A stretch of 64,000 nucleotides of DNA from Sphingomonas sp. R647 (GCF_020177055.1 NZ_JAIQXT010000005.1:434001-498000); one strand, 5' to 3'. Numbered from the stretch's first letter, positions 49,824 through 59,543 are shown. Program-made: numbers and translations. Notes: generated by a model not told the origin, from the letters alone.

Positions 49824-50905
49824 GAAAACTCGATCACGGAGCGCACCGCGCCCCCTTTACGGAGGTTGTCGAAGGCGTGGTTGATGTCCTCCAGCCGGAT
49901 CCGCTCGGCCACCATCGAGTCGAGGTCGAGCACGCCGTCGAGATACATCTGCACCAAACGCGGCAAGTCGATCGGGAATTGCATCGACCCCGCGAGCGAC
50001 CCTTGCAGTTTCTTGCCCGACAGGAAGGTCGGCCCCGGAATGCTCACCGACTGGCCCGGCGCGATCATGCCCAGGATCGTCGCGGTCCCTCCGCGCCGCA
50101 GCACGTGCCACGCAGTCTCCGCAGTCTGCGGCCGCCCGACCGCCTCGATCGCATAATGCACGCCACCATCGGTGAGCTTGAGCACCTGCTTGACCAGATC
50201 GGGAGCCATCGCGTCGAGATCGTGCGTCGCGCCCATCTTCCGCGCCAGCGCGCGCTTCTCTGGCACCGGATCGATCGCGATGATCTTGCCCGCGCCCGCA
50301 ATCTTCGCCGCGTTGATCGCCGACAGGCCGATCCCGCCACAGCCGATCACCGCGACCGTCTCGCCCGGCGTCACCTTGCTGTCGCGGAAGATCGACCCCG
50401 CCCCGGTCAGCACCGCACAGCCGAGCAACGCGGCCCGGTCGAGCGGCATCTCCTTCGAAATCGCGACGCAGGCATTTTCATGGATCAACATCTGCTCGGC
50501 GAACGCCGACAGGTTGAGGAAATGGTTGACCGGCGTGCCGTCGGCGAGCGTCAGCTTGGGCGCTGCATCGGCCGGGCGGCGCGTCGAATTGTCCAGACAA
50601 AGCGACGGCCGGCCCGACACGCAATACTCGCACGACCCGCAGAACACGGTGAAGAAGGTGATGACATGGTCGCCGGGCTTCAGCCGCGTGACCTCGCTCC
50701 CCACCGCCTCGACCACGCCCGCCGCCTCATGCCCTGGCACGGTCGGCATCGCGTGCGGATAGGCGCCGTCCACGAAATGCAGGTCCGACCGGCACACGCC
50801 GCACGCCGCGGTGCGCACCAGCACCTCGCGCGGCCCGGGCTTGTCGATGCGGATATCGTGGACTTCGAGCGGCTTGCCCGCCTCGAACAGGACTGCTGCT
50901 TTCAC
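49820..50905 (-). CDS. Zinc-dependent alcohol dehydrogenase
   Basis: 361 residues from GTG 50905, with GGAG five bases upstream; the longer ORF runs into the inverted repeat and is rejected. The catalytic zinc ligands are Cys38 (CGVCRSDLH), His59 (VPGHEAAG) and a later Cys (LLGCAVLTG). The structural zinc uses Cys89, 92, 95 and 103. NAD-binding motif VIGCGGIGLSAINAA. It oxidises a primary or secondary alcohol and likely works in the same pathway as the overlapping phosphotransferase. Confidence 0.94.
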   Translation of the reverse strand: MKAAVLFEAGKPLEVHDIRIDKPGPREVLVRTAACGVCRSDLHFVDGAYPHAMPTVPGHEAAGVVEAVGSEVTRLKPGDHVITFFTVFCGSCEYCVSGRPSLCLDNSTRRPADAAPKLTLADGTPVNHFLNLSAFAEQMLIHENACVAISKEMPLDRAALLGCAVLTGAGSIFRDSKVTPGETVAVIGCGGIGLSAINAAKIAGAGKIIAIDPVPEKRALARKMGATHDLDAMAPDLVKQVLKLTDGGVHYAIEAVGRPQTAETAWHVLRRGGTATILGMIAPGQSVSIPGPTFLSGKKLQGSLAGSMQFPIDLPRLVQMYLDGVLDLDSMVAERIRLEDINHAFDNLRKGGAVRSVIEFS

Positions 50906-50926
50906 CTGAGCTCCCCAAACCTCTAT

Positions 50927-51033
50927 CGTCACCCCCGCGAAAGCGGGGGCCCATCTCCTGCGCCATCCATTCAGCTCACCGGCGCGATTGCCGCGCGTCC
51001 GGGAGATGGGCCCCCGCTTTCGCGGGGGTGACG
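50927..51033. repeat. Inverted repeat (CGTCAYCCCCGCGAAAGCGG family), copy 2
   Basis: Perfect or near-perfect inverted 32-base arms at 50927-50958 and 51002-51033, the centre 43 bases. Same family as the repeat at 48666, with arms CGTCACCCCCGCG and CGCGGGGGTGACG. It lies between the alcohol dehydrogenase and ACAD genes. Confidence 0.92.
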
Positions 51034-51041
51034 GCAAAGGC

Positions 51042-52325
51042 TTACCGCGACACTGCCATATCGCCGCTGCTCGGCCGATCCGCCTTGAACTCGCCGTACT
51101 TCCCGAACTCCGACCGCGCGATCGCACGGTTGTGCACCTCGTCCGGCCCATCGGCAAAGCGCAGCGTCCGCATGCTCGCCCACGCACTCGCCAGCGGCGT
51201 ATCACCCGACACGCCCGCACCGCCAAACGCCTGAATCGCATCGTCGAGGATCTGCAGCGTCATGCGCGGCCCCATCGCCTTGATCATCGCGATCTCGCCC
51301 TGCGCCGACTTGTTGCCCGCCTTGTCCATCATGTCCGCCGCCTTCAGGCACAGCAGGCGCATCATTTCGAGGTTCGAGCGCGCTTCGGCGACACGCTGTT
51401 CCCAGATCGAATGGTCCGCGATGCGCTTGCCGAACGCGACACGGCTCAACAGCCGCTTGCACATCAGCTCCAGCGCCATTTCGGCAACGCCGATCGATCG
51501 CATGCAATGATGGATGCGCCCCGGCCCAAGCCGGCCCTGCGCGATCTCGAACCCGCGCCCTTCGCCAAGCAGGATATTCTCGACCGGCACACGCACATTC
51601 TCCAGCACCACCTCGCCATGGCCGTGCGGCGCGTGATCATACCCGAACACCGAAAGCATGCGCTCCACGCGAACGCCGGGCGCGTCCATCGGCACCAGAA
51701 TCTGGCTTTGCTGCGAATGGCGTGACGCGTCGGGGTTGGTCTTGCCCATCACGATCGCCACGGCACAGCGCGGATCGCCGACGCCCGACGACCACCATTT
51801 GCGGCCATTGATCACATAATGATCGCCGTCGCGGACCATCGACGTCTGAATATTGGTCGCGTCGGACGAGGCGACATCGGGCTCGGTCATCAGGAAGGCC
51901 GAGCGAATCTCGCCATCCATCAGTGGCTTGAGCCAGCGCTCCTTATGCTCGCGCGTGCCATAGCGGTGGAGCACCTCCATATTACCGGTGTCGGGCGCTG
52001 AGCAGTTGAACACCTCGCTCGCCCAGCCGGCACGCCCCATCTCCTCGGCGCACAGCGCGTATTCGAGGTTGGTGAGCCGCGTCCCCTCAAACTCGAAGCT
52101 GTCATCGACATGGGTCTGGCCCGAATGCGGCGGCATGAAAAAATTCCACAGCCCCTGCGCGCGCGCGACCGGCTTCAGCTCCTCGATCACCGGCAGCACC
52201 TTCCAGCGCTCGCCGGTATACACCTGATCGCGATACTCGTTCTGGCGCGGGGTGATGTGCTGGTCGATGAACCCGCGCACGCGGTCGCGGAAATAAGTCT
52301 CGCGCTCCGTCAGCGTGAAATCCAT
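51042..52325 (-). CDS. Acyl-CoA dehydrogenase, ACAD10/11-like
   Basis: 427 residues from [17 protein letters not shown]. It has the long-chain subfamily pattern of the ACAD10/11 C-terminal half: [57 protein letters not shown], and C-terminal [32 protein letters not shown]. With the phosphotransferase it forms the two halves of that enzyme on separate genes. ATG 52325 is preceded by AGGAGAGG. It starts the minus-strand operon and is divergent from the double-TetR regulator. Confidence 0.95.
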   Translation of the reverse strand: MDFTLTERETYFRDRVRGFIDQHITPRQNEYRDQVYTGERWKVLPVIEELKPVARAQGLWNFFMPPHSGQTHVDDSFEFEGTRLTNLEYALCAEEMGRAGWASEVFNCSAPDTGNMEVLHRYGTREHKERWLKPLMDGEIRSAFLMTEPDVASSDATNIQTSMVRDGDHYVINGRKWWSSGVGDPRCAVAIVMGKTNPDASRHSQQSQILVPMDAPGVRVERMLSVFGYDHAPHGHGEVVLENVRVPVENILLGEGRGFEIAQGRLGPGRIHHCMRSIGVAEMALELMCKRLLSRVAFGKRIADHSIWEQRVAEARSNLEMMRLLCLKAADMMDKAGNKSAQGEIAMIKAMGPRMTLQILDDAIQAFGGAGVSGDTPLASAWASMRTLRFADGPDEVHNRAIARSEFGKYGEFKADRPSSGDMAVSR

Positions 52326-52355
52326 GCGCCCTCTCCTTTTCATTCTCAGTTAGGC

Positions 52356-52435
52356 GGCACCGGCCCGCTCCCCCACCCGGCCACCCATAACATACAATGC
52401 CGTCGGGTGGCCGGGTGGGGGAGCGGGCCGGTGCC
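52356..52435. repeat. 31-base perfect inverted repeat in the divergent ACAD/TetR gap
   Basis: A 31-base arm at 52356-52386 recurs as a perfect inverted copy at 52405-52435 with an 18-base loop. It is too long for a simple operator and falls downstream of the likely TetR promoter, near the ACAD start. It belongs to the repeat population, but could form a large hairpin in either leader RNA. Confidence 0.9.
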
Positions 52436-52581
52436 GATCCAGCGAAGCTGACAAGGACGTTAGGCCATACCCGATATTCGGTAAAGTGGGCGACGCAGCA
52501 TTTTTCCGCTGCGCTTCTCTCTGCATCGCATTGCTGCGCTTTAGGACTGTTCGTTCGAATCAAATTTGCTAATCTAAACGG

Positions 52582-53826
52582 ATGAACGCCGACGACGCAG
52601 CGCCCGAAGAGGCGCGGGGGGAAACAAAACGGTTCCGCGCCAAGCGCGACGCGATCCTCGCGGCGGCGGCGGACGTGATCAACGACCAGAGCGCGAAGGG
52701 CATGACCTTCGCGGACGTCGCACAGCGCGTCGGCCTCAACACCACCAGCGTTACCTATTATTTCAAACGCAAGGAAGACCTTGCCGCCGCTGCGTTCGAC
52801 GTGACGCTCGACCGGCTCGACGCGATGCTGGACGAGGCGCATCGCGAAGCGACGGCGGAAGCCCGCGTCGCCCGCTATCTGTCGATCAACATGGAGCGGC
52901 TGGCGCGCATCCATCGCGGCGAGGAGAAGGCGCTGGCGATCCTGTCCGATCTGCGCGCGATGGAGGGTGAACTGCGCACCCGCCTGATGCAGCGCTGGCA
53001 GCAGATTTTCCGCAAGACCCGCGCCTTGTGGGGCGAAGGCGGCACGCGCGCCGAAACCGATCTGCGCGGCGCGCGCGCGCATGTGCTGCTCGAGAACACC
53101 TTCTGGCTTCCGGCCTGGATCACCCGCTACGAGGTTGACGAATATTCCCGCGTCGAAAGCCGGCTGATGGACGTGTTTCGCCACGGCATCGCGACACCGG
53201 GCGACGTGTGGAAGCCCGCGATGCTCGACCTGATCCATGACGAGGCTGAGCCAGGGCGCGAGGCGTTTCTGCTGGCGGCAACGCGGCTGATCAACGAACT
53301 GGGCTATCGCGGCGCATCGGTGCAGAGGATCGCGAGCGAGCTCAACGTCACCAAGGGCAGCTTCTATCACCATCTCGACGCCAAGGACGAGCTGGTGATC
53401 GAGTGCTACAAGCGCAGCTTCGATCTGATCGCCGATGCACAACGGCTGGCCGAAGACGGGCCGGGCGACCATTGGCGCAAGCTGACCAGCATCATCGCGA
53501 CTCTGCTCGACGTCCAGTTCTCCGAACGCGGGCCATTGCTGCGCACCACCGCGCTGTCCGGCCTGCCGTCGCGCGTGCGCACCGCGCTGATCGACCGGTC
53601 GAACCGCATCGCGCGCCGCTATGCCGGGATGCTGTCCGACGGCATCGCCGAAGGATCGATCCGCGCGATCGACCCGCTGGTCGCCAGCCAGACGATGATG
53701 GCGCTCCAGAACGCCGCGTTCGACATGCGCAAATGGGCCGGCACCATGCCGCGCGACCGCGCGGTGGCCTTCTACGCCTCGACCATCGTGTTCGGCCTGT
53801 TCGACGACCGCGTGCTGGAGTTCTGA
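52582..53826 (+). CDS. Double-TetR transcriptional regulator
   Basis: 414 residues, about twice normal TetR length. Two TetR-type HTH regions are present: one at about 20-65 (MTFADVAQRVGLNTTSVTYYF) and one at about 225-270 (ASVQRIASELNVTKGSFYHHL), each followed by helical ligand-domain sequence. Such tandem fusions can bind as a pseudo-dimer and may sense an acyl-CoA. Upstream is an AT-rich patch. It is divergent from the ACAD gene at 52325, its most likely target. Confidence 0.93.
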   Translation: MNADDAAPEEARGETKRFRAKRDAILAAAADVINDQSAKGMTFADVAQRVGLNTTSVTYYFKRKEDLAAAAFDVTLDRLDAMLDEAHREATAEARVARYLSINMERLARIHRGEEKALAILSDLRAMEGELRTRLMQRWQQIFRKTRALWGEGGTRAETDLRGARAHVLLENTFWLPAWITRYEVDEYSRVESRLMDVFRHGIATPGDVWKPAMLDLIHDEAEPGREAFLLAATRLINELGYRGASVQRIASELNVTKGSFYHHLDAKDELVIECYKRSFDLIADAQRLAEDGPGDHWRKLTSIIATLLDVQFSERGPLLRTTALSGLPSRVRTALIDRSNRIARRYAGMLSDGIAEGSIRAIDPLVASQTMMALQNAAFDMRKWAGTMPRDRAVAFYASTIVFGLFDDRVLEF

Positions 53827-53839
53827 TCGCGCCTTGGCG

Positions 53840-54994
53840 TCAGGGGGTGTTCGCCGCCTCCGACGCCTGCGTCAGATCGATCGAGTGTAGTGTCGGCGGC
53901 CCGAGCCGACGCGCGAGCCGCGACCCTGTTGGCATGGCGTAGGACGGGCGCAAGGTGAAGCGCTCGACGCGGAAGAACCCTGCGTCCCCAGAGTCGCTCT
54001 TGCCATAGCGGCGCTTGGCCACTTGACGGATCAGCGGCGCAGCCCATCCCGCGCCCTTTGACGAGCGCAGGACTGCGGCGTCTTCGGTCGTGCCGTCGGG
54101 ACGGATCCAGAACCCGATATCGACCCAGCGAATTTCGCTGCCGCCATCGATCATGCCTTCCGTCGCATCGACCCGAAATTCGCCGGAAAGCCCGAACGGT
54201 ACGAGCCGGGAGTTGTCGAACGACTCATATTCGGGGGAGAAAAGAAGCGGCGGCTGTGCCCCGCCCGAGGATTGCAGCGCGGCGATCACTGCCTCCGCTT
54301 CCTTGTCCTTTCCCTCGGCGAGCAGGATGCGGGCGCGCATCACTGCAACCATCCCGATCAGGCGCGCGTCGCCCGCGTGGCGCTCGGCAATCTGGTCCAG
54401 TTGACGGCGGGCATGGCGAAAATCGCCGGTATTGAACGTCACCCAGGCGCGGCGGATGCCCAACTCGCCGGCCAATCGCAAATTACCGGCGCGCGTCGCC
54501 TGTTCTGCGGCCTCGAGATAGGCATGTTCCGCGCTCTCTGCGTGCCCGAGCCGGGTGAGCATATCGCCGATGCGCGTCTTGGCGTGAACGGTTGTCGGAT
54601 GTTGCGGCCCGAGATGGCGTCGCAGCACGGCGACGCTCTCCAACGTAGCGGTGCGGAACAGGCTGTCATCGCCTTCATGCTCGGCAACATCCCCGAGAGT
54701 TGCGTAGAGGTCCGCCATGGTGGTCGGCATCTGCGCCGCATGTCGGCGGTTGCGTGATGCGCTCTTGCGCAGCGTCGCCTTGGCCTCATCATAGTCGCCG
54801 ACGCGGAAACTCTCGACCGCCGCCTTCATCGCGGCTTCGACCTCTTCCCTGGGTGGACAGTGGCGGGCAAGGCAGGCGGCATAGGCATCGCGCAGACGCG
54901 TGCCAACGACGACGATCTCTTTGGCCGGCTCGACATCTTGATCGGGAGTCGGGATCATCGGACTGGCTGCGAGCAATACGGCAATGGACCACAT
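53840..54994 (-). CDS. Secreted TPR-like repeat protein, unknown function
   Basis: 384 residues from MWSIAVLLAASPMIP, an apparent signal peptide; GAGG precedes ATG by eight bases. The middle (about 65-235) is built of helical pairs such as MPTTMADLYATLGDVAEHEGDD, then AKTRIGDMLTRLGHAESAEHAYLEAAEQA, resembling tetratricopeptide repeats. The C-terminal ~120 residues are beta-rich (GEFRVDATEGM, IRWVDIGFWIRPDGTTEDAAVL), like a TonB/EnvZ-type C-domain but not clear. Function unknown. Convergent with the TetR gene. Confidence 0.7.
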   Translation of the reverse strand: MWSIAVLLAASPMIPTPDQDVEPAKEIVVVGTRLRDAYAACLARHCPPREEVEAAMKAAVESFRVGDYDEAKATLRKSASRNRRHAAQMPTTMADLYATLGDVAEHEGDDSLFRTATLESVAVLRRHLGPQHPTTVHAKTRIGDMLTRLGHAESAEHAYLEAAEQATRAGNLRLAGELGIRRAWVTFNTGDFRHARRQLDQIAERHAGDARLIGMVAVMRARILLAEGKDKEAEAVIAALQSSGGAQPPLLFSPEYESFDNSRLVPFGLSGEFRVDATEGMIDGGSEIRWVDIGFWIRPDGTTEDAAVLRSSKGAGWAAPLIRQVAKRRYGKSDSGDAGFFRVERFTLRPSYAMPTGSRLARRLGPPTLHSIDLTQASEAANTP

Positions 54995-55073
54995 GGCAAG
55001 CACCTCGTCGTTGATCGGCCAGACGGCGGTCCCTGACAGCTAACCCGAAATGGGAATACGGGCAATCCTCTCG

Positions 55074-56384
55074 TCAGCCCGCAGCCGCCCGCCGCTTCAG
55101 CCACACGCCCGCGCGCCAGTAATGGAAGATCGCCCAGGGCGTGATCGCGGCGAAGATGAGCATCGCATAGCGCAGCGAGTCCTCACCATAGGTCGGGTAG
55201 AGTGCGTCGCTGAGGCGCCCGACCGCGACCGGGCCGATGCCAAGACCGACCATGTTGATGACCAGCAAGGTGATCGCCGCCCACAGCGCGCGCACCTTTT
55301 GCGGGGCGAGGCTCTGGATCATCGCGAAGCTGGGGCCAAGATAGCTGTTCTGGAACAGCAGCGCGACGACATAGGCGCACAGCGCAAGCTGCCAGCTGTC
55401 GAGCCAGTAGAACATCAGCGCAAATGGCAGCGCGATGACCTTGAGCAGCGCGACCATATAGCTTTGCGCATGCATGCCGCGTGTTTTCGCCAGCCAGTCG
55501 GCAAGCCGCCCGCCGATCACCGCCGACAATGCGCCGACCACACCCAGGATCGGGGCCACGATCCACGCGATCTCCAGCAAACTCATGTCCAGCGAGCGCT
55601 GCATGTAACTCGGCCCGAACGCAGCCAGGCCATAACCGATCATTGAGGTCAGCGTGACCCCGAGCACGACATGCACCGCCGCCTTGTTGGCCCACATCCC
55701 GGCAAATGCCTCCCGTAGCGAGGGCATCGCATCGCTCTCCGCGACCCTGACCACGTCGGATAGGCCGCGGCGCGGCTCCACCACGAACTTCCACACGAAA
55801 AAGGCAAGAATAACGCCCGGCAGGCCGACCGCGAGCAAGGCGATGCGCCAGCCATAATAATGCGCAACCGTGCCCCCGATCATCGTCCCGAACGCGGTGC
55901 CCAGCACCACGCCCAGCGAATAGATCGCCATCGCCCCGGCGCGCTTTTCGGGCGGATAAAGGTCGGCGATGATCGAGTGGCTCGGCGGGCTCGATCCGGC
56001 CTCGCCAATTCCGACGCCGATGCGGAAGATCAGCAGCTGGATGAAATTCTGCGCCAGTCCGCACGCGGCGGTCATCGCGCTCCACACCGTCAAGCTGATC
56101 GTGATGATGTTGCGCCGGTTCATTCGGTCGGCAAGCCGCGCGACCGGGATGCCAAGCCCGGCATAGAAGATGGCAAAGGCAAGGCCCGTCAGCATCCCCA
56201 GCTGGGTATCGCTGAGCCCGAGGTCCTTCTTGATCAGCTCCTGCAGGATCGCGAGGATCTGGCGATCCATATAGCTGAAGAAATAGGTGATGGTCAGCAG
56301 CGCGAGCGTGAGGCCGCGGCGCCGGATCGCCCGGTCATCGGCCCCTTCAGGAACGGGACCGTCCGGTGCGGGAATCGTCGCCAT
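55074..56384 (-). CDS. MFS transporter, Spinster-like family
   Basis: 436 residues with 12 predicted membrane segments. The pattern YFFSYMDRQILAILQELIKKDLGLSDTQLGMLTGLAFAIFYAGLGIPVARLADR and FRIGVGIGEAGSSPPSHSIIADLYPPEKRAGAM is the Spinster/organic-anion MFS group common near sphingomonad catabolic clusters. The substrate is probably an aromatic, steroid-like or other hydrophobic acid; this is inferred from context. It lies downstream of a TonB receptor gene on the same strand with a hairpin between them. Confidence 0.93.
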   Translation of the reverse strand: MATIPAPDGPVPEGADDRAIRRRGLTLALLTITYFFSYMDRQILAILQELIKKDLGLSDTQLGMLTGLAFAIFYAGLGIPVARLADRMNRRNIITISLTVWSAMTAACGLAQNFIQLLIFRIGVGIGEAGSSPPSHSIIADLYPPEKRAGAMAIYSLGVVLGTAFGTMIGGTVAHYYGWRIALLAVGLPGVILAFFVWKFVVEPRRGLSDVVRVAESDAMPSLREAFAGMWANKAAVHVVLGVTLTSMIGYGLAAFGPSYMQRSLDMSLLEIAWIVAPILGVVGALSAVIGGRLADWLAKTRGMHAQSYMVALLKVIALPFALMFYWLDSWQLALCAYVVALLFQNSYLGPSFAMIQSLAPQKVRALWAAITLLVINMVGLGIGPVAVGRLSDALYPTYGEDSLRYAMLIFAAITPWAIFHYWRAGVWLKRRAAAG

Positions 56385-56436
56385 CTGAACCTGCTCCTTG
56401 TTACGCGCTACGCGACGTCATTTCTTCGCCATGGTC

Positions 56437-56480
56437 AAACAAAAGCGGAGCTCCGCCGCGTTCCCCGCGCGACGGAGCCC
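56437..56480 (-). terminator. Terminator of the TonB receptor gene
   Basis: On the minus strand CTCCGTCGCG pairs with CGCGGCGGAG (one wobble; plus-strand 451-460 and 468-477 of 56xxx). It is followed by CTCCGCTTTTGTTTG, giving a T-rich tail. Confidence 0.75.
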
Positions 56481-56495
56481 CGAAAGCTACCGGCT

Positions 56496-59477
56496 TCAGA
56501 ACTTGGCGGAAACGCCAATCTTGAAGTTGCGGCCCAGAGGATTCCCCACGAACGGCTCGTAGTTGTAGTCTTCGCGCGCGAAGGGCGGATCCTGGTCAAA
56601 GATGTTGTAGATGCTGCCCGACAGCGTGACCGCATCGTTGATCGCGAACTGGACCGTGAAGTCTGCAGTGGTGAAGCTGTCGATGAACGCGCCCTCGGTC
56701 ACCCGCAGCCCGCCGAGCGAGGCATTGGGGCCATAGACGCCGGTCGTCGTCGTGTTGGCGCGCTGATCGTACAGCCCGTCGATGTAGGTGACGGTCAACC
56801 GCGCATCGATCGGCCCTGCACCGAATTCAAGGAAGCCCTGCCCCTTCCATTCCGGCACCGGATACAGCGTCGTCTGATAGTTGAGCAGCCCGACACCGTC
56901 ATAGCCATCCTGCACCAGCGCGCCTTCGACGAAGATGTCGCTGATCCGGTTCTGAAGCGTGTAGGTAACGTTGCCGCCGATCGCAAAGCGGGTACCGCTG
57001 CCCAGGAAATCGGTTCCGCGATAGCTGGCCATCACGTCGATGCCCTCATTGGTGATCGACGCACCATTCTGGGTCACCGTCCTGACGCGCGAGATGGCGG
57101 TGCGCTGCGTTCCCGATCCCGGCACGCCCGGCGTGGACGCCACGCACGGCCCGGTGGAGAAGGTGAAGCGCGCCGCCAGCGCCGCATTGGTGGCACAGGT
57201 GTTGCCGCCGGTGCTGGGGAACAAGGTGTTGACCATCGAGATCAGCGGATCGGCGACGATCGCCTCTTCGATATCATAGCGGTAATAATCGATGCTGGCG
57301 CTGAAGCCGCCGGCATTGAACAGGATGCCCGCGCCGTAGTTCTTCGAGCTTTCGGGCACCAGGTTCGGATTGCCCGCCACATCGATCGGGCGGAAGGTCG
57401 TGTCGATGATCTGGAGCGCGGTAATCGATCCCGGCGCCAGCTGGTTCAGCGTCGGCGCGCGGAAGGTGGTGCCAAAGCCGCCACGCACCGCCAGCCAGTC
57501 GGTCACCTGCCACCGCGCACGGATCTGCGGGTCAAAGGTCGATCCGGTGGCCCCGCCATAATCCTCGAACCGCGCGGCAACCTGAAGGTTCAGCGTGTCG
57601 AGCACCGGCAGCTGCACCTCGCCATACACCGCCCACACATCGCCCTGAAGGTCATAGTCGAGATTGGTCCCAAGGAAGCCGATGGCGCCCGCGGCCGCCC
57701 GCCCACCCGAACAGGCGGCAGCATTGGTGTTGCCGTTGAGCGGGGATTCGCGACAGGGATTGGCGGCCAGATTGTTGTTGGCACCATAGCGACCGGTGAT
57801 CGACATATCGCGATATTGCGCGCCCACGCCGAACTGGACCTCTCCGCCCGGCAGATTGAATCCGGTCCCGCCGCTCAAAGAGCCTTCAAACACGAGCAGG
57901 TCGGTGTTCACCTTGGTATTCGACCGGACAAAGAACCAGTCGGTCAGCTCAGCCGAGTTGCTCGGACCATTGGCGACCGGGTTGGTCTGGCCGGTCGCCG
58001 GGTTGACGCTGACGGCGTTGCCGAACGGGTTGAGCCACAGACAGCCATTGGCACCCGGCGTCGTGCCCGAGCAATTGGGCCCGCCAAAGCCCAGCAACGC
58101 GCGCTGCACCCGATCACCGAACGAATCATAGCCGTCAATGTAACGGTAATAGCTGTGGTAGGTGGCATTGAGGTTATAGTTCAGCCCATCGGTGAGCTCG
58201 CCGCGTAGTTCGGCGGTGAAGCGGGTCGACTCGCTCTTGCGCAGACCGGTCGCCGATCCCGGAGCAAAGTCATTGTCCAGCGTCGACGGGTTGCCGCCCA
58301 GCAGGAATGGGCGGAACAACAGGGTCGGAAACAGCACACCAGCCCCCGCCGGGGTCGTATTCGCCGCCCGATAGGCAACGAGCCCCGGGTTCGCGCTCGG
58401 CACGAAAAAGCCGCTGTTGAGCAAGGCGGCGAAGGGGGCGAACGGCGTCCCGGCAATCGCCACGCCCGAAGGCGGCTGGGTCAGCAGATAGGAAGGTGAG
58501 GACAAATAGTTCGGGACCGTCGTGCGCCCCAACAGCGCCGTCACCTGGAACGTGGTCTTCTCACCCACATCCCATTCGAAATCGATGAACGCCTGCCCGC
58601 GCGTCTCCTTTTCGACCAGATTGTCATAGGTCGAATATTGGTTGTAGCAGCGCGCATCGGCCCCGACGAAGCCGCCGAGCGGGGCGCAGGCGCTGTCCGC
58701 CGCGATGCCGGTGACCGGCGCCCCGGTCGCGCCAAGGAACAGGAAGTTCGCCGGGTTGCCGCCGCCGGTCCAGCCGCCCTGCGGGTTTTCGGCATAGGGG
58801 CGGATGGCCCAGTCGCGCTCCTTTGCCATGAGCTGGCCGCGCTGCTGATAGCCGCCCGCGACCAGCACGCGGAAATTCTCGCCAACATGACCAAAGCTGA
58901 GGGACACATCGACATCGCCGTCCGACCCGTCGATGAAGCGCCAGCTGCCCGACCCCTGGAAGCCGCGCTGATTGGTGCGTGTGATGAAATTGACCACGCC
59001 TGCAATCGCCTCGGAGCCATAGGTCGCGGCCGCGCCGTCCTTGAGCACCTCGACCCGGCTGATCGCGGCCTGGGGCAACAGGTTGATGTCGACCGACGGG
59101 ACGCCATTGCCCGAGGTCGCAAGCCGCTTCGAATTGAGCAGCACCAGCGTGCGCTGCGGGCTGAGCCCGCGCAGGTTCACCGTCGCAATGCCCTCGGCCC
59201 CCTGCGAGCGGCTGTCGAACTGATTGGCATCGCCCAGCGACGCGCTCGAACTCGGCAGCGCCTTGACCAGATCCAGCACCGATGGATTGCCCTGCTTGGC
59301 AAGCTCCTCGGCGCCGATCACATCGACCGGCAGCGCCGCATCTTCAGGGGTGCCGGCGATCAGCGATCCGGTGATGACGATTTCGGATTCCTCGCCGCTG
59401 TCCTGCGCGAAGGCCGGCGCTGTTCCGCCGAGGACGAGCGCCGAAAGTCCGCACGCCGCCAAAAGCTGCTTCTTCAT
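56496..59477 (-). CDS. TonB-dependent outer-membrane receptor, large
   Basis: 992 residues from MKKQLLAACGLSALVLGGTAPAFAQ (signal peptide). A TonB-box-like EIVITGSLIAGTPE, a plug domain with SRVEVLKDGAAATYGSEAIAGVVNFITR, and a barrel ending in FKIGVSAKF. This is the SusC-like/CirA-type group common in sphingomonads. It is followed by the Spinster MFS gene, suggesting uptake through the outer and inner membranes of the same substrate. ATG 59477 follows GGGAG with eight-base spacing. Confidence 0.94.
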   Translation of the reverse strand: MKKQLLAACGLSALVLGGTAPAFAQDSGEESEIVITGSLIAGTPEDAALPVDVIGAEELAKQGNPSVLDLVKALPSSSASLGDANQFDSRSQGAEGIATVNLRGLSPQRTLVLLNSKRLATSGNGVPSVDINLLPQAAISRVEVLKDGAAATYGSEAIAGVVNFITRTNQRGFQGSGSWRFIDGSDGDVDVSLSFGHVGENFRVLVAGGYQQRGQLMAKERDWAIRPYAENPQGGWTGGGNPANFLFLGATGAPVTGIAADSACAPLGGFVGADARCYNQYSTYDNLVEKETRGQAFIDFEWDVGEKTTFQVTALLGRTTVPNYLSSPSYLLTQPPSGVAIAGTPFAPFAALLNSGFFVPSANPGLVAYRAANTTPAGAGVLFPTLLFRPFLLGGNPSTLDNDFAPGSATGLRKSESTRFTAELRGELTDGLNYNLNATYHSYYRYIDGYDSFGDRVQRALLGFGGPNCSGTTPGANGCLWLNPFGNAVSVNPATGQTNPVANGPSNSAELTDWFFVRSNTKVNTDLLVFEGSLSGGTGFNLPGGEVQFGVGAQYRDMSITGRYGANNNLAANPCRESPLNGNTNAAACSGGRAAAGAIGFLGTNLDYDLQGDVWAVYGEVQLPVLDTLNLQVAARFEDYGGATGSTFDPQIRARWQVTDWLAVRGGFGTTFRAPTLNQLAPGSITALQIIDTTFRPIDVAGNPNLVPESSKNYGAGILFNAGGFSASIDYYRYDIEEAIVADPLISMVNTLFPSTGGNTCATNAALAARFTFSTGPCVASTPGVPGSGTQRTAISRVRTVTQNGASITNEGIDVMASYRGTDFLGSGTRFAIGGNVTYTLQNRISDIFVEGALVQDGYDGVGLLNYQTTLYPVPEWKGQGFLEFGAGPIDARLTVTYIDGLYDQRANTTTTGVYGPNASLGGLRVTEGAFIDSFTTADFTVQFAINDAVTLSGSIYNIFDQDPPFAREDYNYEPFVGNPLGRNFKIGVSAKF

Positions 59478-59524
59478 AGATCCCACTCCCGTTCGGCCGG
59501 AACGCTGTGCGGTTCCATACCGTA

Positions 59525-59543
59525 AACTCGAATAGAACGAGTT
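59525..59543. promoter_or_regulatory. Inverted-repeat operator candidate in the TonB receptor promoter
   Basis: AACTCG-aatagaa-CGAGTT is a perfect six-base inverted repeat spaced by seven bases, 48-66 bases upstream of the start codon. This is a usual place and form for a regulator site. The regulator is unknown. Confidence 0.4.

Noticed and set aside
50906..51241. A 112-residue N-terminal extension of the Zn-alcohol dehydrogenase
   Set aside because: It crosses an inverted repeat and the neighbouring ACAD gene; GTG 50905 has a proper ribosome site and normal family start.
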